In this document: positions 41,067-49,797 of the stretch, one piece after another
Position numbering within the stretch: the first letter of the stretch is position 1
How the letters are laid out: every line of letters begins with the position of its first letter
NCBI GenBank assembly: GCA_019323655.1
Contig: JAHWGX010000072.1
Span: forward strand, 1 to 52,608
Direction: 5' to 3'
DNA: 52,608 nt
Source of the DNA: Candidatus Woesearchaeota archaeon
GTDB taxonomy: Archaea > Nanobdellota > Nanobdellia > Woesearchaeales > GW2011-AR4
Made by a program: the position numbers and the translations under genes
Notes under the pieces: generated by a model
Databases searched by the model: none
The model's input: only the letters and a program-made list of their open reading frames with translations
What the model was told of the DNA's origin: nothing

Positions 41067-41798
41067 TTAAAATGGAAGAAACGCATCTGGGCTAATTAAG
41101 CGATGAGCTTGTTGGAATCTCCAGTAACAAAAAGAGGCAACTGCGCAAGGCATTATATCAAAAATTATGCTGGCCTTTTTACAGTAGTTTGGCACTAGGG
41201 CATTCCTCTTAATTGCCTTGATAATGTCATAGGGGTTGTTGAGGGGGTAGTCAGTCTCGCAGAAGCTGTTTCCTATTTCCCTTAAAGTATGGGCATCGCT
41301 GCCAGCAGTCTTTGGTATTTTATGCTTTTCTGCGAAATTCTTAGCAATACTATTAGTGAACGAGTGTGAATTGTAAACCTCAATTCCTGTTATTCTTTTC
41401 CTTAGTTTTAGTACCATTTCCTTTTTTAGAGAGAGTTTCAAATTAAAAGGGTGGGGAATTACCGGGAATCCCCCCAAATCCTTTATCCTGTCTAATGTTT
41501 CTTCTGCAGAGAGTTTTGGCGGCACATTTTCCTCTATCCCGTACGCCAAGATGTGGCCATCTTTAGAGGATATTTCCGAACCTTTTAAAACAATAATGTT
41601 ATACTTTTTTGCAATTTTGGAAGCAACGATGCCACCGTTAACATTGTCATGATCCATTATCGCAATCGCTCTGAATCCGCTCTTAAATGCTACTTTTAGT
41701 ATTTCGCTTGGCTTTGACATTGAGGGAGGCATCCAAATTTCTGTTCCGAAAGTGTTTTTAGAATAGCAGGAATGAATGTGTAGATCAAGTTTAACCAT
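41067..41798 (-). CDS. PHP-domain metal-dependent phosphoesterase
   Basis: The 243-residue protein has the PHP metal motifs: DLHIHSCYS (5-13), MDHDNVNGG (about 49), a later GSEIS and HPFNL, and GSDAHTLREIGN (about 166). It probably hydrolyses a phosphate ester of unknown identity; PHP enzymes include histidinol phosphatase and nucleotide phosphoesterases. Its start overlaps the CDP-alcohol phosphatidyltransferase gene stop by 8 bp, implying coupled expression. The C-terminal 40 residues (FDIMPCAVASFCYWRF) are less typical. Confidence 0.85.
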   Translation of the reverse strand: MVKLDLHIHSCYSKNTFGTEIWMPPSMSKPSEILKVAFKSGFRAIAIMDHDNVNGGIVASKIAKKYNIIVLKGSEISSKDGHILAYGIEENVPPKLSAEETLDRIKDLGGFPVIPHPFNLKLSLKKEMVLKLRKRITGIEVYNSHSFTNSIAKNFAEKHKIPKTAGSDAHTLREIGNSFCETDYPLNNPYDIIKAIKRNALVPNYCKKASIIFDIMPCAVASFCYWRFQQAHRLISPDAFLPF

Positions 41799-42411
41799 AT
41801 TTCAGCCCTCTCCTGATTTTTATGAAGTCCCTAATCGTATAGTAGGTCAATAAGAGAGAAACTCCAATCAATAATGGATTAAGCAGATTTTTGCCTGACA
41901 GGACAAATATAAAAAATGCAGTGTAAACCAAAAGTCTCGGGCGCAGGGTGTACATTGTTTCGATGTGCATCTTTTTTTGAATTATTGTGAATAAGACAAC
42001 AACAGGGTACATGGCAACATAGGCCATTGCTAGCAAGGGGTTAAGTAATCCAACACCTACAAATCCCATTGCAGTAGCGGTCACAACAATTTGGTCGCAA
42101 AAACCGTCTGTTACGGATCCTGCGTTGTTGCTTTTTTGGGTATATCGCGCTAAAGAGCCGTCTACACCATCCAGGATAAAGGAAACCGCAAGTAAAGCTG
42201 CAGAGAGTTTCAGGCTAAAGGCAATCACTACTGCAGAAGACACTCCAACAACAACTGAAGCGTATGTTACCATATTGGGTGTTACACCCCAGCAATCCAA
42301 TAGGCTCAGCAAAGGGCGAAAAAGAACAAGTCTTATGCTTTCAAACACAGTTCGGAGGACTCTTTCAGATCCTGTCCAAGGGTCGTATACTGAATTTTCT
42401 CTGAGATGCAT
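41791..42411 (-). CDS. CDP-alcohol phosphatidyltransferase
   Basis: This 206-residue integral membrane enzyme transfers a CDP-activated lipid or alcohol in phospholipid synthesis. The family motif is complete and exactly spaced: DG-SL-AR then 8 residues, G, three, D, three, D (DGSLAR to DGFCD). About six transmembrane helices follow. The acceptor alcohol (glycerol phosphate, inositol phosphate or serine) cannot be inferred. It is upstream of the PHP gene in the same transcript; a PHP phosphatase might act after it, but that is speculation. Confidence 0.9.
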   Translation of the reverse strand: MHLRENSVYDPWTGSERVLRTVFESIRLVLFRPLLSLLDCWGVTPNMVTYASVVVGVSSAVVIAFSLKLSAALLAVSFILDGVDGSLARYTQKSNNAGSVTDGFCDQIVVTATAMGFVGVGLLNPLLAMAYVAMYPVVVLFTIIQKKMHIETMYTLRPRLLVYTAFFIFVLSGKNLLNPLLIGVSLLLTYYTIRDFIKIRRGLKYG

Positions 42412-42617
42412 ATCCTGTTATAATCAACAAATACTATTTAAAGGTATCCTTTTGGTATACTAACATACTAATTCCATCAATAGTTAATTGTTGATATTCT
42501 GATAGATTCTTTGAAGAAGTTAATCCTCTAATAAAAAATAAAAATGCATAAAATTTCTTTGTAACTGACTTTTCTTTTCCAATCACCTTTAAATACTACC
42601 AAAAACTTCCAATTATT

Positions 42618-43169
42618 ATGGAAATAAGCCTTATAACGCAAAACTTAGGCAAGGTAAAAGAATTTAAGCTAATTCTCGGAGAAAAAATAAAAGTTAACCA
42701 TGTCAATATGGAATACAGGGAATTAAGAAGCGACAGCTCGGGGGAAATAGCAGAAGAAGCGGCAAAAAGGCTTTGTGAGGAATTGAAAAAGCCTGTTGTT
42801 GTTGAGGACTCCGGATTGTTTATTAAGGCGTTAAATGATTTTCCCGGGACATGCTCATCTTACATCCACAAAAGAATAGGGCTAAAGGGAATTTTAAAAT
42901 TAATGGAAAATGCAACCGACAGAGCCTGCTGCTACAAATCCGCTGTTGCTTACTGCGGGCCGGGAAAAGAGCCGGTAAGTTTTTTAGGGGAAGAAAAAGG
43001 CGCCATAGCGAAAGAAATAAAAGGAAGCCATGGATTTGGCCATGATCCTGTTTTTATTCCTGAGGGAAGCAAAAAAACTTATGGAGAAACAAAAAATTGC
43101 GAAAACATTAAAAAATTCAGGAGAATTGCAGTTGAAAAGCTGAAAGAATATTTAGAGAGGAAAGAATGA
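42618..43169 (+). CDS. XTP/dITP diphosphatase (RdgB/HAM1 family)
   Basis: This 183-residue enzyme hydrolyses non-canonical purine nucleoside triphosphates such as XTP and dITP, preventing their incorporation. It has ITQNLGKVKEFK (the T-x-N-x-x-K-x-x-E motif), VVEDSGLFI, and the C-terminal GHDPVFIPEGSKKTYGE. Length is normal for archaeal HAM1. A TATA-like CTTTAAATAC at about 42588-42597 is about 26 bp before the ATG. The stop overlaps the start of the coiled-coil gene by 4 bp (ATGA). Confidence 0.93.
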   Translation: MEISLITQNLGKVKEFKLILGEKIKVNHVNMEYRELRSDSSGEIAEEAAKRLCEELKKPVVVEDSGLFIKALNDFPGTCSSYIHKRIGLKGILKLMENATDRACCYKSAVAYCGPGKEPVSFLGEEKGAIAKEIKGSHGFGHDPVFIPEGSKKTYGETKNCENIKKFRRIAVEKLKEYLERKE

Positions 43170-43756
43170 TCCAAAAAATAAAAGACTTAATGGCAGTAAA
43201 GGAGCAGATTGACATTATAAAGAATAACATAAACTATGCGACAACTTCTGTAAGTGAATTAAAAAGCGAAGTCGAATCGCTGAAACAGCAGATAAGCGAA
43301 GAAATAAGCGGTATTAACAGCAAAAACAATGAGTTTTTCAAAAATTTTGATGAGAATATCAGCACAATAAAAACTATAAGGCATGATTTTGAAAAGGAGC
43401 TTTTTGACTTTAAGTTGTTAAGGTCGCAGATGCAGAAAAAAATAATTGAGAAGTTTGAGGAAGAGCTTGGAAGGGAGCTTAAAATACAAATTGAAAGCCT
43501 AAGGAATGATGCTGAAAGCTACAATGAGCTCAAGAACAATATAGTGGAGATAAGCAAAAAAGTAAATAACCTGGGAGAAGAAATAAATAAATTTGCGGAG
43601 ATAAGCAAAAGCATCAGGAAAGAGGATTTTGAGCTGACAAAGTTTTCAAAGCAGCTTCTTGAGACTGACAGGGAAAAGCTCGAACTTATGAATAAGATAA
43701 ATATGCTCGAAAGACTAGTTTCAAAAATGAGAAGGCAGGAGTATATAACAAGGTAA
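43166..43756 (+). CDS. Coiled-coil protein, unknown
   Basis: The 196-residue protein is almost entirely coiled coil (about 10-65, 85-135 and 140-190), with repeated Leu/Ile heptads and no catalytic motif or membrane segment. It overlaps rdgB by 4 bp, and a GNAT gene follows 3 bp downstream, so it is part of a three-gene transcript. Composition (Lys/Glu/Asn-rich) resembles archaeal structural coiled coils. Function unknown. Confidence 0.6.
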   Translation: MIQKIKDLMAVKEQIDIIKNNINYATTSVSELKSEVESLKQQISEEISGINSKNNEFFKNFDENISTIKTIRHDFEKELFDFKLLRSQMQKKIIEKFEEELGRELKIQIESLRNDAESYNELKNNIVEISKKVNNLGEEINKFAEISKSIRKEDFELTKFSKQLLETDREKLELMNKINMLERLVSKMRRQEYITR

Positions 43757-43759
43757 AGT

Positions 43760-44266
43760 ATGAAAACAAGAAAAGCAAAAGCAAAAGATGCAAAAGGAAT
43801 TGCAAATGTTCTTGTCGCGAGCTATAACATTAAAGGCATAAAGGAAGGGATAAGTGTCTTCAGAAGCGAAACAAAAAAATCTCATAACTATATCATTGCA
43901 GAGGATGCTCAGAAATTGAAGATTTCTGGCACCAACTCTGCTGGCAATAAGAAAATAATTGGTATTGTAACCTGGCTTATGCACGGGCTTCCAAAACACC
44001 AGCTATGCGAATTGGACAGGATTGCTGTTCTTCCTGAGTACAGGGGAAAAGGGGTTGCAAAAGAGCTGTTTAATGCTTTGGTTAAGGACGCAAAATCATT
44101 CTATAAAAAAAACAACTCAAAATTAAGGAAGCTTTACCTTTTAACACACGCTGACAACATAAGAGCCCATAAATTTTATGAAAAGCTAGGCTTCAAACAT
44201 GAAACAACATTAAAGAGGCATTATTACAATGACAAGGACGAGTTTGTTTATAGTATGTTTTTTTGA
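43760..44266 (+). CDS. GNAT-family N-acetyltransferase
   Basis: The 168-residue protein has a GNAT fold: LDRIAVLPEYRGKGVAKELFNALV near residue 90 (the acetyl-CoA loop RxxGxA type) and HADNIRAHKFYEKLGFKHE near 133. The substrate is unknown. The gene is convergent with the first GDPD gene, the stop codons adjoining. Fragments of its sequence recur at about 45800-45840, showing that it was once part of a duplicated block. Confidence 0.88.
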   Translation: MKTRKAKAKDAKGIANVLVASYNIKGIKEGISVFRSETKKSHNYIIAEDAQKLKISGTNSAGNKKIIGIVTWLMHGLPKHQLCELDRIAVLPEYRGKGVAKELFNALVKDAKSFYKKNNSKLRKLYLLTHADNIRAHKFYEKLGFKHETTLKRHYYNDKDEFVYSMFF

Positions 44267-45661
44267 TTAAAGATTTTTCTTTTCCACCATTTTATCGAAA
44301 GCAGGAATCTCATCCCTAATAAGAGAGTTTTTAATCCTTAATAAAGTATCCGGCCTGTCAGTGATTATGCTGTCGACGCCCCATGCTATTAACTGCATCA
44401 TCATGTAAGGATTGTTTACTGTCCATACATTTACTTTTAATCTGTTTTGGTGGGCCAAATCAATTAACCCTTTATTGACCATATCCAACGGAGGATTTAC
44501 AGCTTCTGCTTTCAAAGCCAAAGTTCTTTTGACAAATACCCCATTATAATGGTTTTTTGTGATCTCACCTCCGCTGTTGTAGATTCCCTTTTTAACTAAG
44601 TGCTCGAACCCTAATCGTGTCGATGCTCCAAAATCCTCGAAAAGAGCAGCAGTACGGACTCCCCCTGCTATCTGTTTCATAATCCAGAGCATTTCATGGT
44701 TAAATGAGGAGATAATATACCTGCTTTTAGGAACAGCATACTTTGCAATTAGCTCAATCACTCCATTTCCAAGCTCAAATATTTCGTCTTTGGTTGCCTT
44801 ATGCGCCTTAAGCTCAATATTCATGCTACACCATCTTGGAAGGAATCTTATAACATCTTCCAGTCTGGGAACGTTTTCATTGATCCCTTTTATTTTAAGT
44901 TTGCTTAGCTCGTCCCATGATAAGTCCCTGATAAAGCCATGCCCATTTGTCATTCTATCAACAGTGTAATCATGCATAACGATAACCTGCCTTTTTTTGT
45001 CTGTTCCTAGTGCGCAAAGCTGGACATCAAATTCAACCATCTGAGCTTTGCACTCCACAGCCTTAGCCATCGAGCCTAATGTGTTCTCGGGGTACAATCC
45101 TCTGGCTCCCCTATGGCCAACAATCATTACGCGTTTAGCATTCTCTTTCAAATCTTTAGTAATCTGCTTGCTAAAATGCTCTTTTATCTCATCAAGAAAC
45201 TTCAAATCCCCTTCAATTATTTTTTGCTCTTCTAAGATAAGCTGAATAAAATCCTGAAAATTGCTTTTTACTCCCCATTGGATCTGGTCTGAATAAACCA
45301 TACCTAACTGTTTAGAGAGAATGTGGCTAAGGCTCCTTAAGCTTTTAAGCAGCTCAGTTATCTCCTTGTCGTAGCCAGTTTTCTTATGTTTCCTCAATTC
45401 ATGAAAAAAACGCAATGCATATTTTTTTTCTACAGCCTCTTCTTTTTCGTCCTTTACCATTAAGTTTTTTACTCTTTTGAAAAGCTTGCTCAGTTTTTTA
45501 ATGTCTGCTTCATCAAAAGACTTAAGGTACTGCTGGACTGTTCTTAGCTTTTCTTCGTTAATCTCTTTTAGCTTTAGGAGTTCCTTATATTCTCCAGCTA
45601 ATCCCGGATACTTTTGAGAAATCAATTCTGACTTAGTAAGTGGCGACTTATTATTACCCAT
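44267..45661 (-). CDS. Glycerophosphodiester phosphodiesterase with N-terminal helical domain (copy 1)
   Basis: Residues about 178-460 form a GDPD TIM barrel: GHRGARGLYPENT (H183, R184, metal ligand E192), FDVQL (E210, D212), VMHDYTVDRMTNG (H230) and NIELKAH. All catalytic residues are present, so it should hydrolyse glycerophosphodiesters. Residues 1-175 are a charged helical domain (SFDEADIKKLSKLFKRVKNLM and later helices) that I do not recognise. The C-terminus conserves YMMMQLIAWGVDSIITDRPD. It is paralogous to 45829-47280 along its entire length. Confidence 0.88.
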   Translation of the reverse strand: MGNNKSPLTKSELISQKYPGLAGEYKELLKLKEINEEKLRTVQQYLKSFDEADIKKLSKLFKRVKNLMVKDEKEEAVEKKYALRFFHELRKHKKTGYDKEITELLKSLRSLSHILSKQLGMVYSDQIQWGVKSNFQDFIQLILEEQKIIEGDLKFLDEIKEHFSKQITKDLKENAKRVMIVGHRGARGLYPENTLGSMAKAVECKAQMVEFDVQLCALGTDKKRQVIVMHDYTVDRMTNGHGFIRDLSWDELSKLKIKGINENVPRLEDVIRFLPRWCSMNIELKAHKATKDEIFELGNGVIELIAKYAVPKSRYIISSFNHEMLWIMKQIAGGVRTAALFEDFGASTRLGFEHLVKKGIYNSGGEITKNHYNGVFVKRTLALKAEAVNPPLDMVNKGLIDLAHQNRLKVNVWTVNNPYMMMQLIAWGVDSIITDRPDTLLRIKNSLIRDEIPAFDKMVEKKNL

Positions 45662-45716
45662 ATGCCCTCTTTCAATATACCTATATTTATAATTTGCGTT
45701 TTAATTAAAATCTATT

Positions 45717-45840
45717 TCAAAATATTTTTATAATTCTAAATAGGCATAAAGACGGGAAATACTCGTGCACCATATACAAGCACAGTCAAGAAAGAAGAAA
45801 GCCAAAGATGCAAAAGGAATTGCAAATGTTATAGTATGTT
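45717..45840. pseudogene. Duplication scar: fragments of the YkgJ-like and GNAT genes
   Basis: Three consecutive segments match neighbours. CAAAATATTTTTATAATTCT at 45718-45737 equals the promoter region of the 47371 gene (about 47335-47354). AGGCATAAAGACGGGAAATA and the following bases to about 45784 equal 47569-47611 within that gene. AAAGATGCAAAAGGAATTGC onwards (45804-45830) equals the GNAT start region at about 43784-43810, and the last TATAGTATGTTTTTTT, from 45830, matches the GNAT 3' end (about 44250-44265). The remnants are fused by deletions. Confidence 0.85.
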
Positions 45841-47280
45841 TTTTTCTGGCGGACCATAGTAACCTCTTTTATAGTACCTTTTCCTAGCCGGTATTTCCCT
45901 TTTCCGCACCATTCTTAAAAAACTGGGGACATAACCGCTAATCAAGGAATTTTTAACTTTACGCAAAATATCCGGCCTGTCAGTAATTATGCCATCCACG
46001 CCCCATGCTATCAACTGCATCATCATGTAAGGATTGTTTACTGTCCATGCGTTTACTTTTAACTTATTATCATGGGCCAGCTTGATTAAGTTTCCGTCAA
46101 CCATATCCACTGGAGACTGCATAATACGTGATCCCAAAGCCAAAGTGTTTTTAACAAAAGACCTATAAACGATTTCTCTGGGAACTAACTCTTTCTTTAT
46201 TATGTGCTTAAGCCCTTCCCATTTGAACCCCAACCAGCCCTCGGCTCCGAAGTCCTCAAAGGAGGGAGCAATAGGATAAGGCATAGTATTTTTCACCAGT
46301 TTTAATATATCACGATTAAATGATGAGATAATAACCCTGTTAGGAGGCATATTATATTTTACAAGTACAGCCCCTACAGCTTTTACAAGATTGTTCATTT
46401 CTTTAAGGCTTGACCTATACGCTTTAAGTTCTATATTCAGGTTTATGCCTTTACCACGCAGTTTTTTTATGATATCCTCCATTTTTGGGACTGTTTGACC
46501 GGTGTTTCCCACTTCTAAACCTCTTAAATAGTCCCATCCTAACTCCTTGACCAATCCCTTGCCTTGGGTAGTTGTATTAACAACGTAATCATGCATAACT
46601 ATAACCTCTCCGGATTTGCAAAGCTGGACATCAAATTCAATCCTCTCGGCACCAGCAGTTAAAGCTGTCAATACTGAAGCTACAGTATTCCCGGGAAAAA
46701 GTCCATTGGCCCCCTTATGACCTATTATTTCTACCCTTCTTGCGTTTTCCTTTAGCTCATCATCAATTTTCTTGCTAAAATGAGTTTTTACTTCATCAAG
46801 AAACTTTAAATCTACTTTGATTATTTTTTGCTCATCCAAGATAAGCTGGATAAAATCATTAAACTTGCTTCTTAACCCCCAGTTAATTTGGTCTTCATAA
46901 ACAAGTTTTAATTGCGCAGAAAGATTATTATTTAGTTTTTCCAAGCTTTCAATTAAGTTCTTTGTTTCTTCAAGTATCTTTTGAGAGTAAGCCTCCTTAT
47001 TTTTCCCTTCTTTTATCCTATTAAGAAAACGCAGTGCATATTTTTTTTCTACAGCTTCTTCTTTTTTATCCTCCACCATCAATTTTTTAATTCTTTTGAA
47101 AAGCTTAGTTAGTTTTTTAAAATCTCCCTCATCAAAAGACTTAAGGTACTGCTGGACAAGTTTCAGCTTCTCTTCATTGATATCCTGTAGTTTCAGAAAT
47201 TCATTATACTCTTCTGATAGGCCCGGGTAGTTTTTAGAAATCCACTCAGATTGGATAAAAAGCATGCAATCATACTTCAA
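45829..47280 (-). CDS. GDPD-family protein with substituted catalytic residues (copy 2)
   Basis: This 483-residue paralogue of the 44267 gene keeps the N-terminal helical domain and the GDPD barrel, but its signature reads GHKGANGLFPGNT. The conserved Arg after H188 is Lys189, and the metal-ligand Glu of PENT is Gly197. FDVQL (E215, D217), H230 in VMHDY and the IELKA segment remain. It may have lost or altered activity and could have become a binding protein; this is inference. Its stop codon and last codons are formed from GNAT-derived scar sequence (KNIL end), so its C-terminus differs from that of copy 1. Confidence 0.8.
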   Translation of the reverse strand: MKYDCMLFIQSEWISKNYPGLSEEYNEFLKLQDINEEKLKLVQQYLKSFDEGDFKKLTKLFKRIKKLMVEDKKEEAVEKKYALRFLNRIKEGKNKEAYSQKILEETKNLIESLEKLNNNLSAQLKLVYEDQINWGLRSKFNDFIQLILDEQKIIKVDLKFLDEVKTHFSKKIDDELKENARRVEIIGHKGANGLFPGNTVASVLTALTAGAERIEFDVQLCKSGEVIVMHDYVVNTTTQGKGLVKELGWDYLRGLEVGNTGQTVPKMEDIIKKLRGKGINLNIELKAYRSSLKEMNNLVKAVGAVLVKYNMPPNRVIISSFNRDILKLVKNTMPYPIAPSFEDFGAEGWLGFKWEGLKHIIKKELVPREIVYRSFVKNTLALGSRIMQSPVDMVDGNLIKLAHDNKLKVNAWTVNNPYMMMQLIAWGVDGIITDRPDILRKVKNSLISGYVPSFLRMVRKREIPARKRYYKRGYYGPPEKNIL

Positions 47281-47370
47281 ATAGGTTCTTTTTATAATTT
47301 TCTGTTTATACTTCTTACAAGTTTTTAATTTTTCAAAATATTTTTATAATTCTGAAAATAATGTAATAAT

Positions 47371-47730
47371 ATGCTGATGAAAAACGATTTCCGGTGCAAC
47401 AGATACTGCGGGCAGTGCTGCAAAAAATTAGTTGTAAGGGTAAGCAAGGCCGATATAGAAAGAATAAGAAAGCTTGGTTGCGATGAAAAAGATTTTCTTG
47501 AAAGGGATCTGCTGTACAGGAACAAGTTTATCCTGAAAAAAAACGAAAAGGGATGTATTTTCCTAAAAAGGCATAAAGACGGGAAATACTCGTGCACCAT
47601 ATACAAGCACAGGCCGAAAACATGCGTACATTATCCTTTCTTTTCAAAAAACAGGGCTGTTAAAGGCTGTATGCCTAAAGACATGTTTCCGAGCGCGTTT
47701 TTGTCTGGCTCTTCAAAAAAAATTTATTAA
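47371..47730 (+). CDS. YkgJ-family CxxxCxxCC metal-binding protein
   Basis: This 119-residue protein has the YkgJ cysteine signature: an N-terminal FRCNRYCGQCC, then a DGKYSCTIYKHRPKTCVHYPF segment, giving a probable [Fe-S] or Zn site. Its biochemical role is not established for the family. It is the downstream member of the ancestral GNAT-GDPD-YkgJ unit, with a partial copy at 45717-45784. The start ATG (MLMKND) follows an AT-rich promoter ATATTTTTATAATT. Confidence 0.85.
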   Translation: MLMKNDFRCNRYCGQCCKKLVVRVSKADIERIRKLGCDEKDFLERDLLYRNKFILKKNEKGCIFLKRHKDGKYSCTIYKHRPKTCVHYPFFSKNRAVKGCMPKDMFPSAFLSGSSKKIY

Positions 47731-47776
47731 TTTCAATAAACAAACATTTTTAATGAGTTTACTTTTAACAAGCTAA

Positions 47777-49114
47777 ATGAAAGAGAGCCGTGTTGATGAA
47801 TTTATCAGGAATCCTAAAAAAGCTTTGCTGAAATTGACTTTTCCCGTAGTGATCGCAATGCTTGTGCAGATAATGTACAACATCGTGGATACTGCTTTCG
47901 TCGGAAGGCTGGGCACAGAAGCAATTGCTGCCCTGACATTTTCATTTCCCCTGTTCTTTATTCTTGTGTCATTGAATTCCGGATTGGGAATCGGGATAAA
48001 CTCAAGAATATCAAGGTATCTTGGAGCCAGAAACAGGGATGGCGCTGAGAATACCGCAATGCACGGAATCTTAATCTCACTGGCTCTTGCTCTGGGAGTT
48101 TTTATTTTAGGCAGCCTAACACTAAAGCCTCTGTTTTTATTGTTTGGGGCAACAGGAAATGTTCTGGCTTTGTCCATAAGCTACATGTCCATAATTCTTT
48201 TAGCAGTTTTTTTCATGTTCCCTTCTTTTGTGCTGAACAGCATTTTCTCTGCCCAGGGAGACACAAAAACCCCTATGAAGGTTCAGATATCCGCCTTAAC
48301 ATTAAACATAATCCTGGACCCCTTATTCATTTATGTCCTGGGCTATGGTGTTGTAGGAGCAGCAATTGCTACAATGCTGTCTTTCCTGCTTGCCCTTCTG
48401 TTATCCGCATATTACATCAGAAAGAGGTCTTATCTGCGTATAAGCTTGAAATATTTCAGGTTCTCTTTCAGCCTGATAAAAGATATATTTTCTGTTGGAG
48501 CGCCTGCCAGCTTCATGATGCTGCTTCTTTCAGTTTATATCATATTCATCAACCGCTTTATGTCGCATTTCGGAACTGATTATGTCGCGGCTTTTGGAAT
48601 AGCTTCAAGGCTTGAAAGCGTTGCGATAATGCCCGTTGTTGCACTGTCAATGTCAATGTTAACCTTAGTTGGCATGTTTTTTGGCGCAAAAAGATTTGAT
48701 TTGCTGAAAGAAACCAGCTTCTACAGCATAAAAATAGCGGTTGCTTTTACATCGGCAATAGGCATTGTTTTCTTTGCAATGCCTCATTTATTCCTGAGAG
48801 TCTTTACCCCTGACAGCACATTGTTGGGCATAGGCTCTGCTTACCTTAGGATAGACGTATTTACATTTCCATTGATGGCTGTAAGCAGCATCATAAGCAG
48901 AGTTCTGCAGGGCATGGGTCTTGGGCTGCCGGGGCTTGTGATCAACCTTGTAAGGGTATTCATCTTTGCAGTCCCATTAGCTTATGCATTTGTCTTTATT
49001 TTAGGCTATGGCTATCTTTCAATAGCTGTTGCAATGGTCATTGGCGGAATTGCTTCAAGCACAACTGCAATAATCTGGCTCAGGGTTAAGACTAAGGTGC
49101 TGAATTCCAACTAA
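47777..49114 (+). CDS. MATE-family multidrug/Na+ antiporter
   Basis: The 445-residue protein has 12 transmembrane helices in two halves of the MATE fold. Family features are LKLTFPVVIAMLVQIMYNIVDTAFVGRLGTEAIAALTFSFPLF at the start, FSAQGDTKTPM in loop 4-5, and the C-terminal RVLQGMGLGLPGLVINLVR counterpart. MATE proteins export cationic compounds using a Na+ or H+ gradient. The substrate is unknown. It stands alone, 46 bp after the YkgJ gene. Confidence 0.93.
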   Translation: MKESRVDEFIRNPKKALLKLTFPVVIAMLVQIMYNIVDTAFVGRLGTEAIAALTFSFPLFFILVSLNSGLGIGINSRISRYLGARNRDGAENTAMHGILISLALALGVFILGSLTLKPLFLLFGATGNVLALSISYMSIILLAVFFMFPSFVLNSIFSAQGDTKTPMKVQISALTLNIILDPLFIYVLGYGVVGAAIATMLSFLLALLLSAYYIRKRSYLRISLKYFRFSFSLIKDIFSVGAPASFMMLLLSVYIIFINRFMSHFGTDYVAAFGIASRLESVAIMPVVALSMSMLTLVGMFFGAKRFDLLKETSFYSIKIAVAFTSAIGIVFFAMPHLFLRVFTPDSTLLGIGSAYLRIDVFTFPLMAVSSIISRVLQGMGLGLPGLVINLVRVFIFAVPLAYAFVFILGYGYLSIAVAMVIGGIASSTTAIIWLRVKTKVLNSN

Positions 49115-49260
49115 ACGAAGTTTTGGGTTGCAGTCAGCAGAGTAGGGCTTTTTACACAAAGCCCGGAAACTGTCAGCATTAATAATCAATAACCTTTTTA
49201 AATGAGGCTGTATTCCGGATTCATATTATTTTTGGAATGTAAAACTGGAGGTAATTTACG

Positions 49261-49788
49261 ATGAAAAGCTTCAAAATCAACATTGCAGACCCAAATACAA
49301 AGAAATGCTATAAGACAGAGGTCAAGGATGCCCAGGCAGCGCCTTTCATAGGCCTAAACATAGGGGAAAAAATAGACGGAAACAAAATCGGCTTTGATGG
49401 CTATGAGTTTTTGGTAACCGGAGGAACAGATTACTGCGGTTTCCCAATGAGAAGGGGTATTTTGGGCATAAGAAAAAAAATAACAATATACAAGGGGCTG
49501 GGCTTCAGGGGAGGATTGAAGGGGATTAAAAGAAGGAAGACTGTCTGCGGCCACAAGATTAGTGAAAAAATCAGCGCAATAAACCTTAAAGTGCTTAAGG
49601 AAGGGGCAAAAAAACTTTCTGATATGTTTGGCTCTAAAAAAGAGGCTGGAGAGGCCAAGCCTGAAGTAAAAGGAGAGCCGCAAAAGCCAAAGCAGGAGAA
49701 GAAAGCCGAGCAGCCCGTGCAGGAAAAGCCGGAAGAAAAAGCAGAGGCAAAAGAAGCTGAAAAGGAAGAAAAAAAGGAGAAAAAATAA
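49261..49788 (+). CDS. rps6e: Ribosomal protein eS6 with acidic/basic tail
   Basis: The 175-residue protein is an archaeal S6e, absent from bacteria. The core (1-125) includes FKINIADPNTKKCY, GFDGYEFLVTGGTD, GFPMRRG and KRRKTVCGHKIS. The last 45 residues are a Lys/Glu/Ala/Pro tail (KQEKKAEQPVQEKPEEK) not needed for the fold. A GGAGGT ribosome-binding site is 8 bases before the ATG. It lies 9 bp before aIF2-gamma, an arrangement found in archaea. Confidence 0.96.
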   Translation: MKSFKINIADPNTKKCYKTEVKDAQAAPFIGLNIGEKIDGNKIGFDGYEFLVTGGTDYCGFPMRRGILGIRKKITIYKGLGFRGGLKGIKRRKTVCGHKISEKISAINLKVLKEGAKKLSDMFGSKKEAGEAKPEVKGEPQKPKQEKKAEQPVQEKPEEKAEAKEAEKEEKKEKK

Positions 49789-49797
49789 AACTTGACT

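Noticed and set aside
49147..49166. GGGCTTT/AAAGCCC hairpin between the MATE and eS6 genes, considered as an H/ACA guide RNA
   Set aside because: No ACA box at the required distance and no pseudouridylation pocket; it may be a terminator-like hairpin but support is weak.
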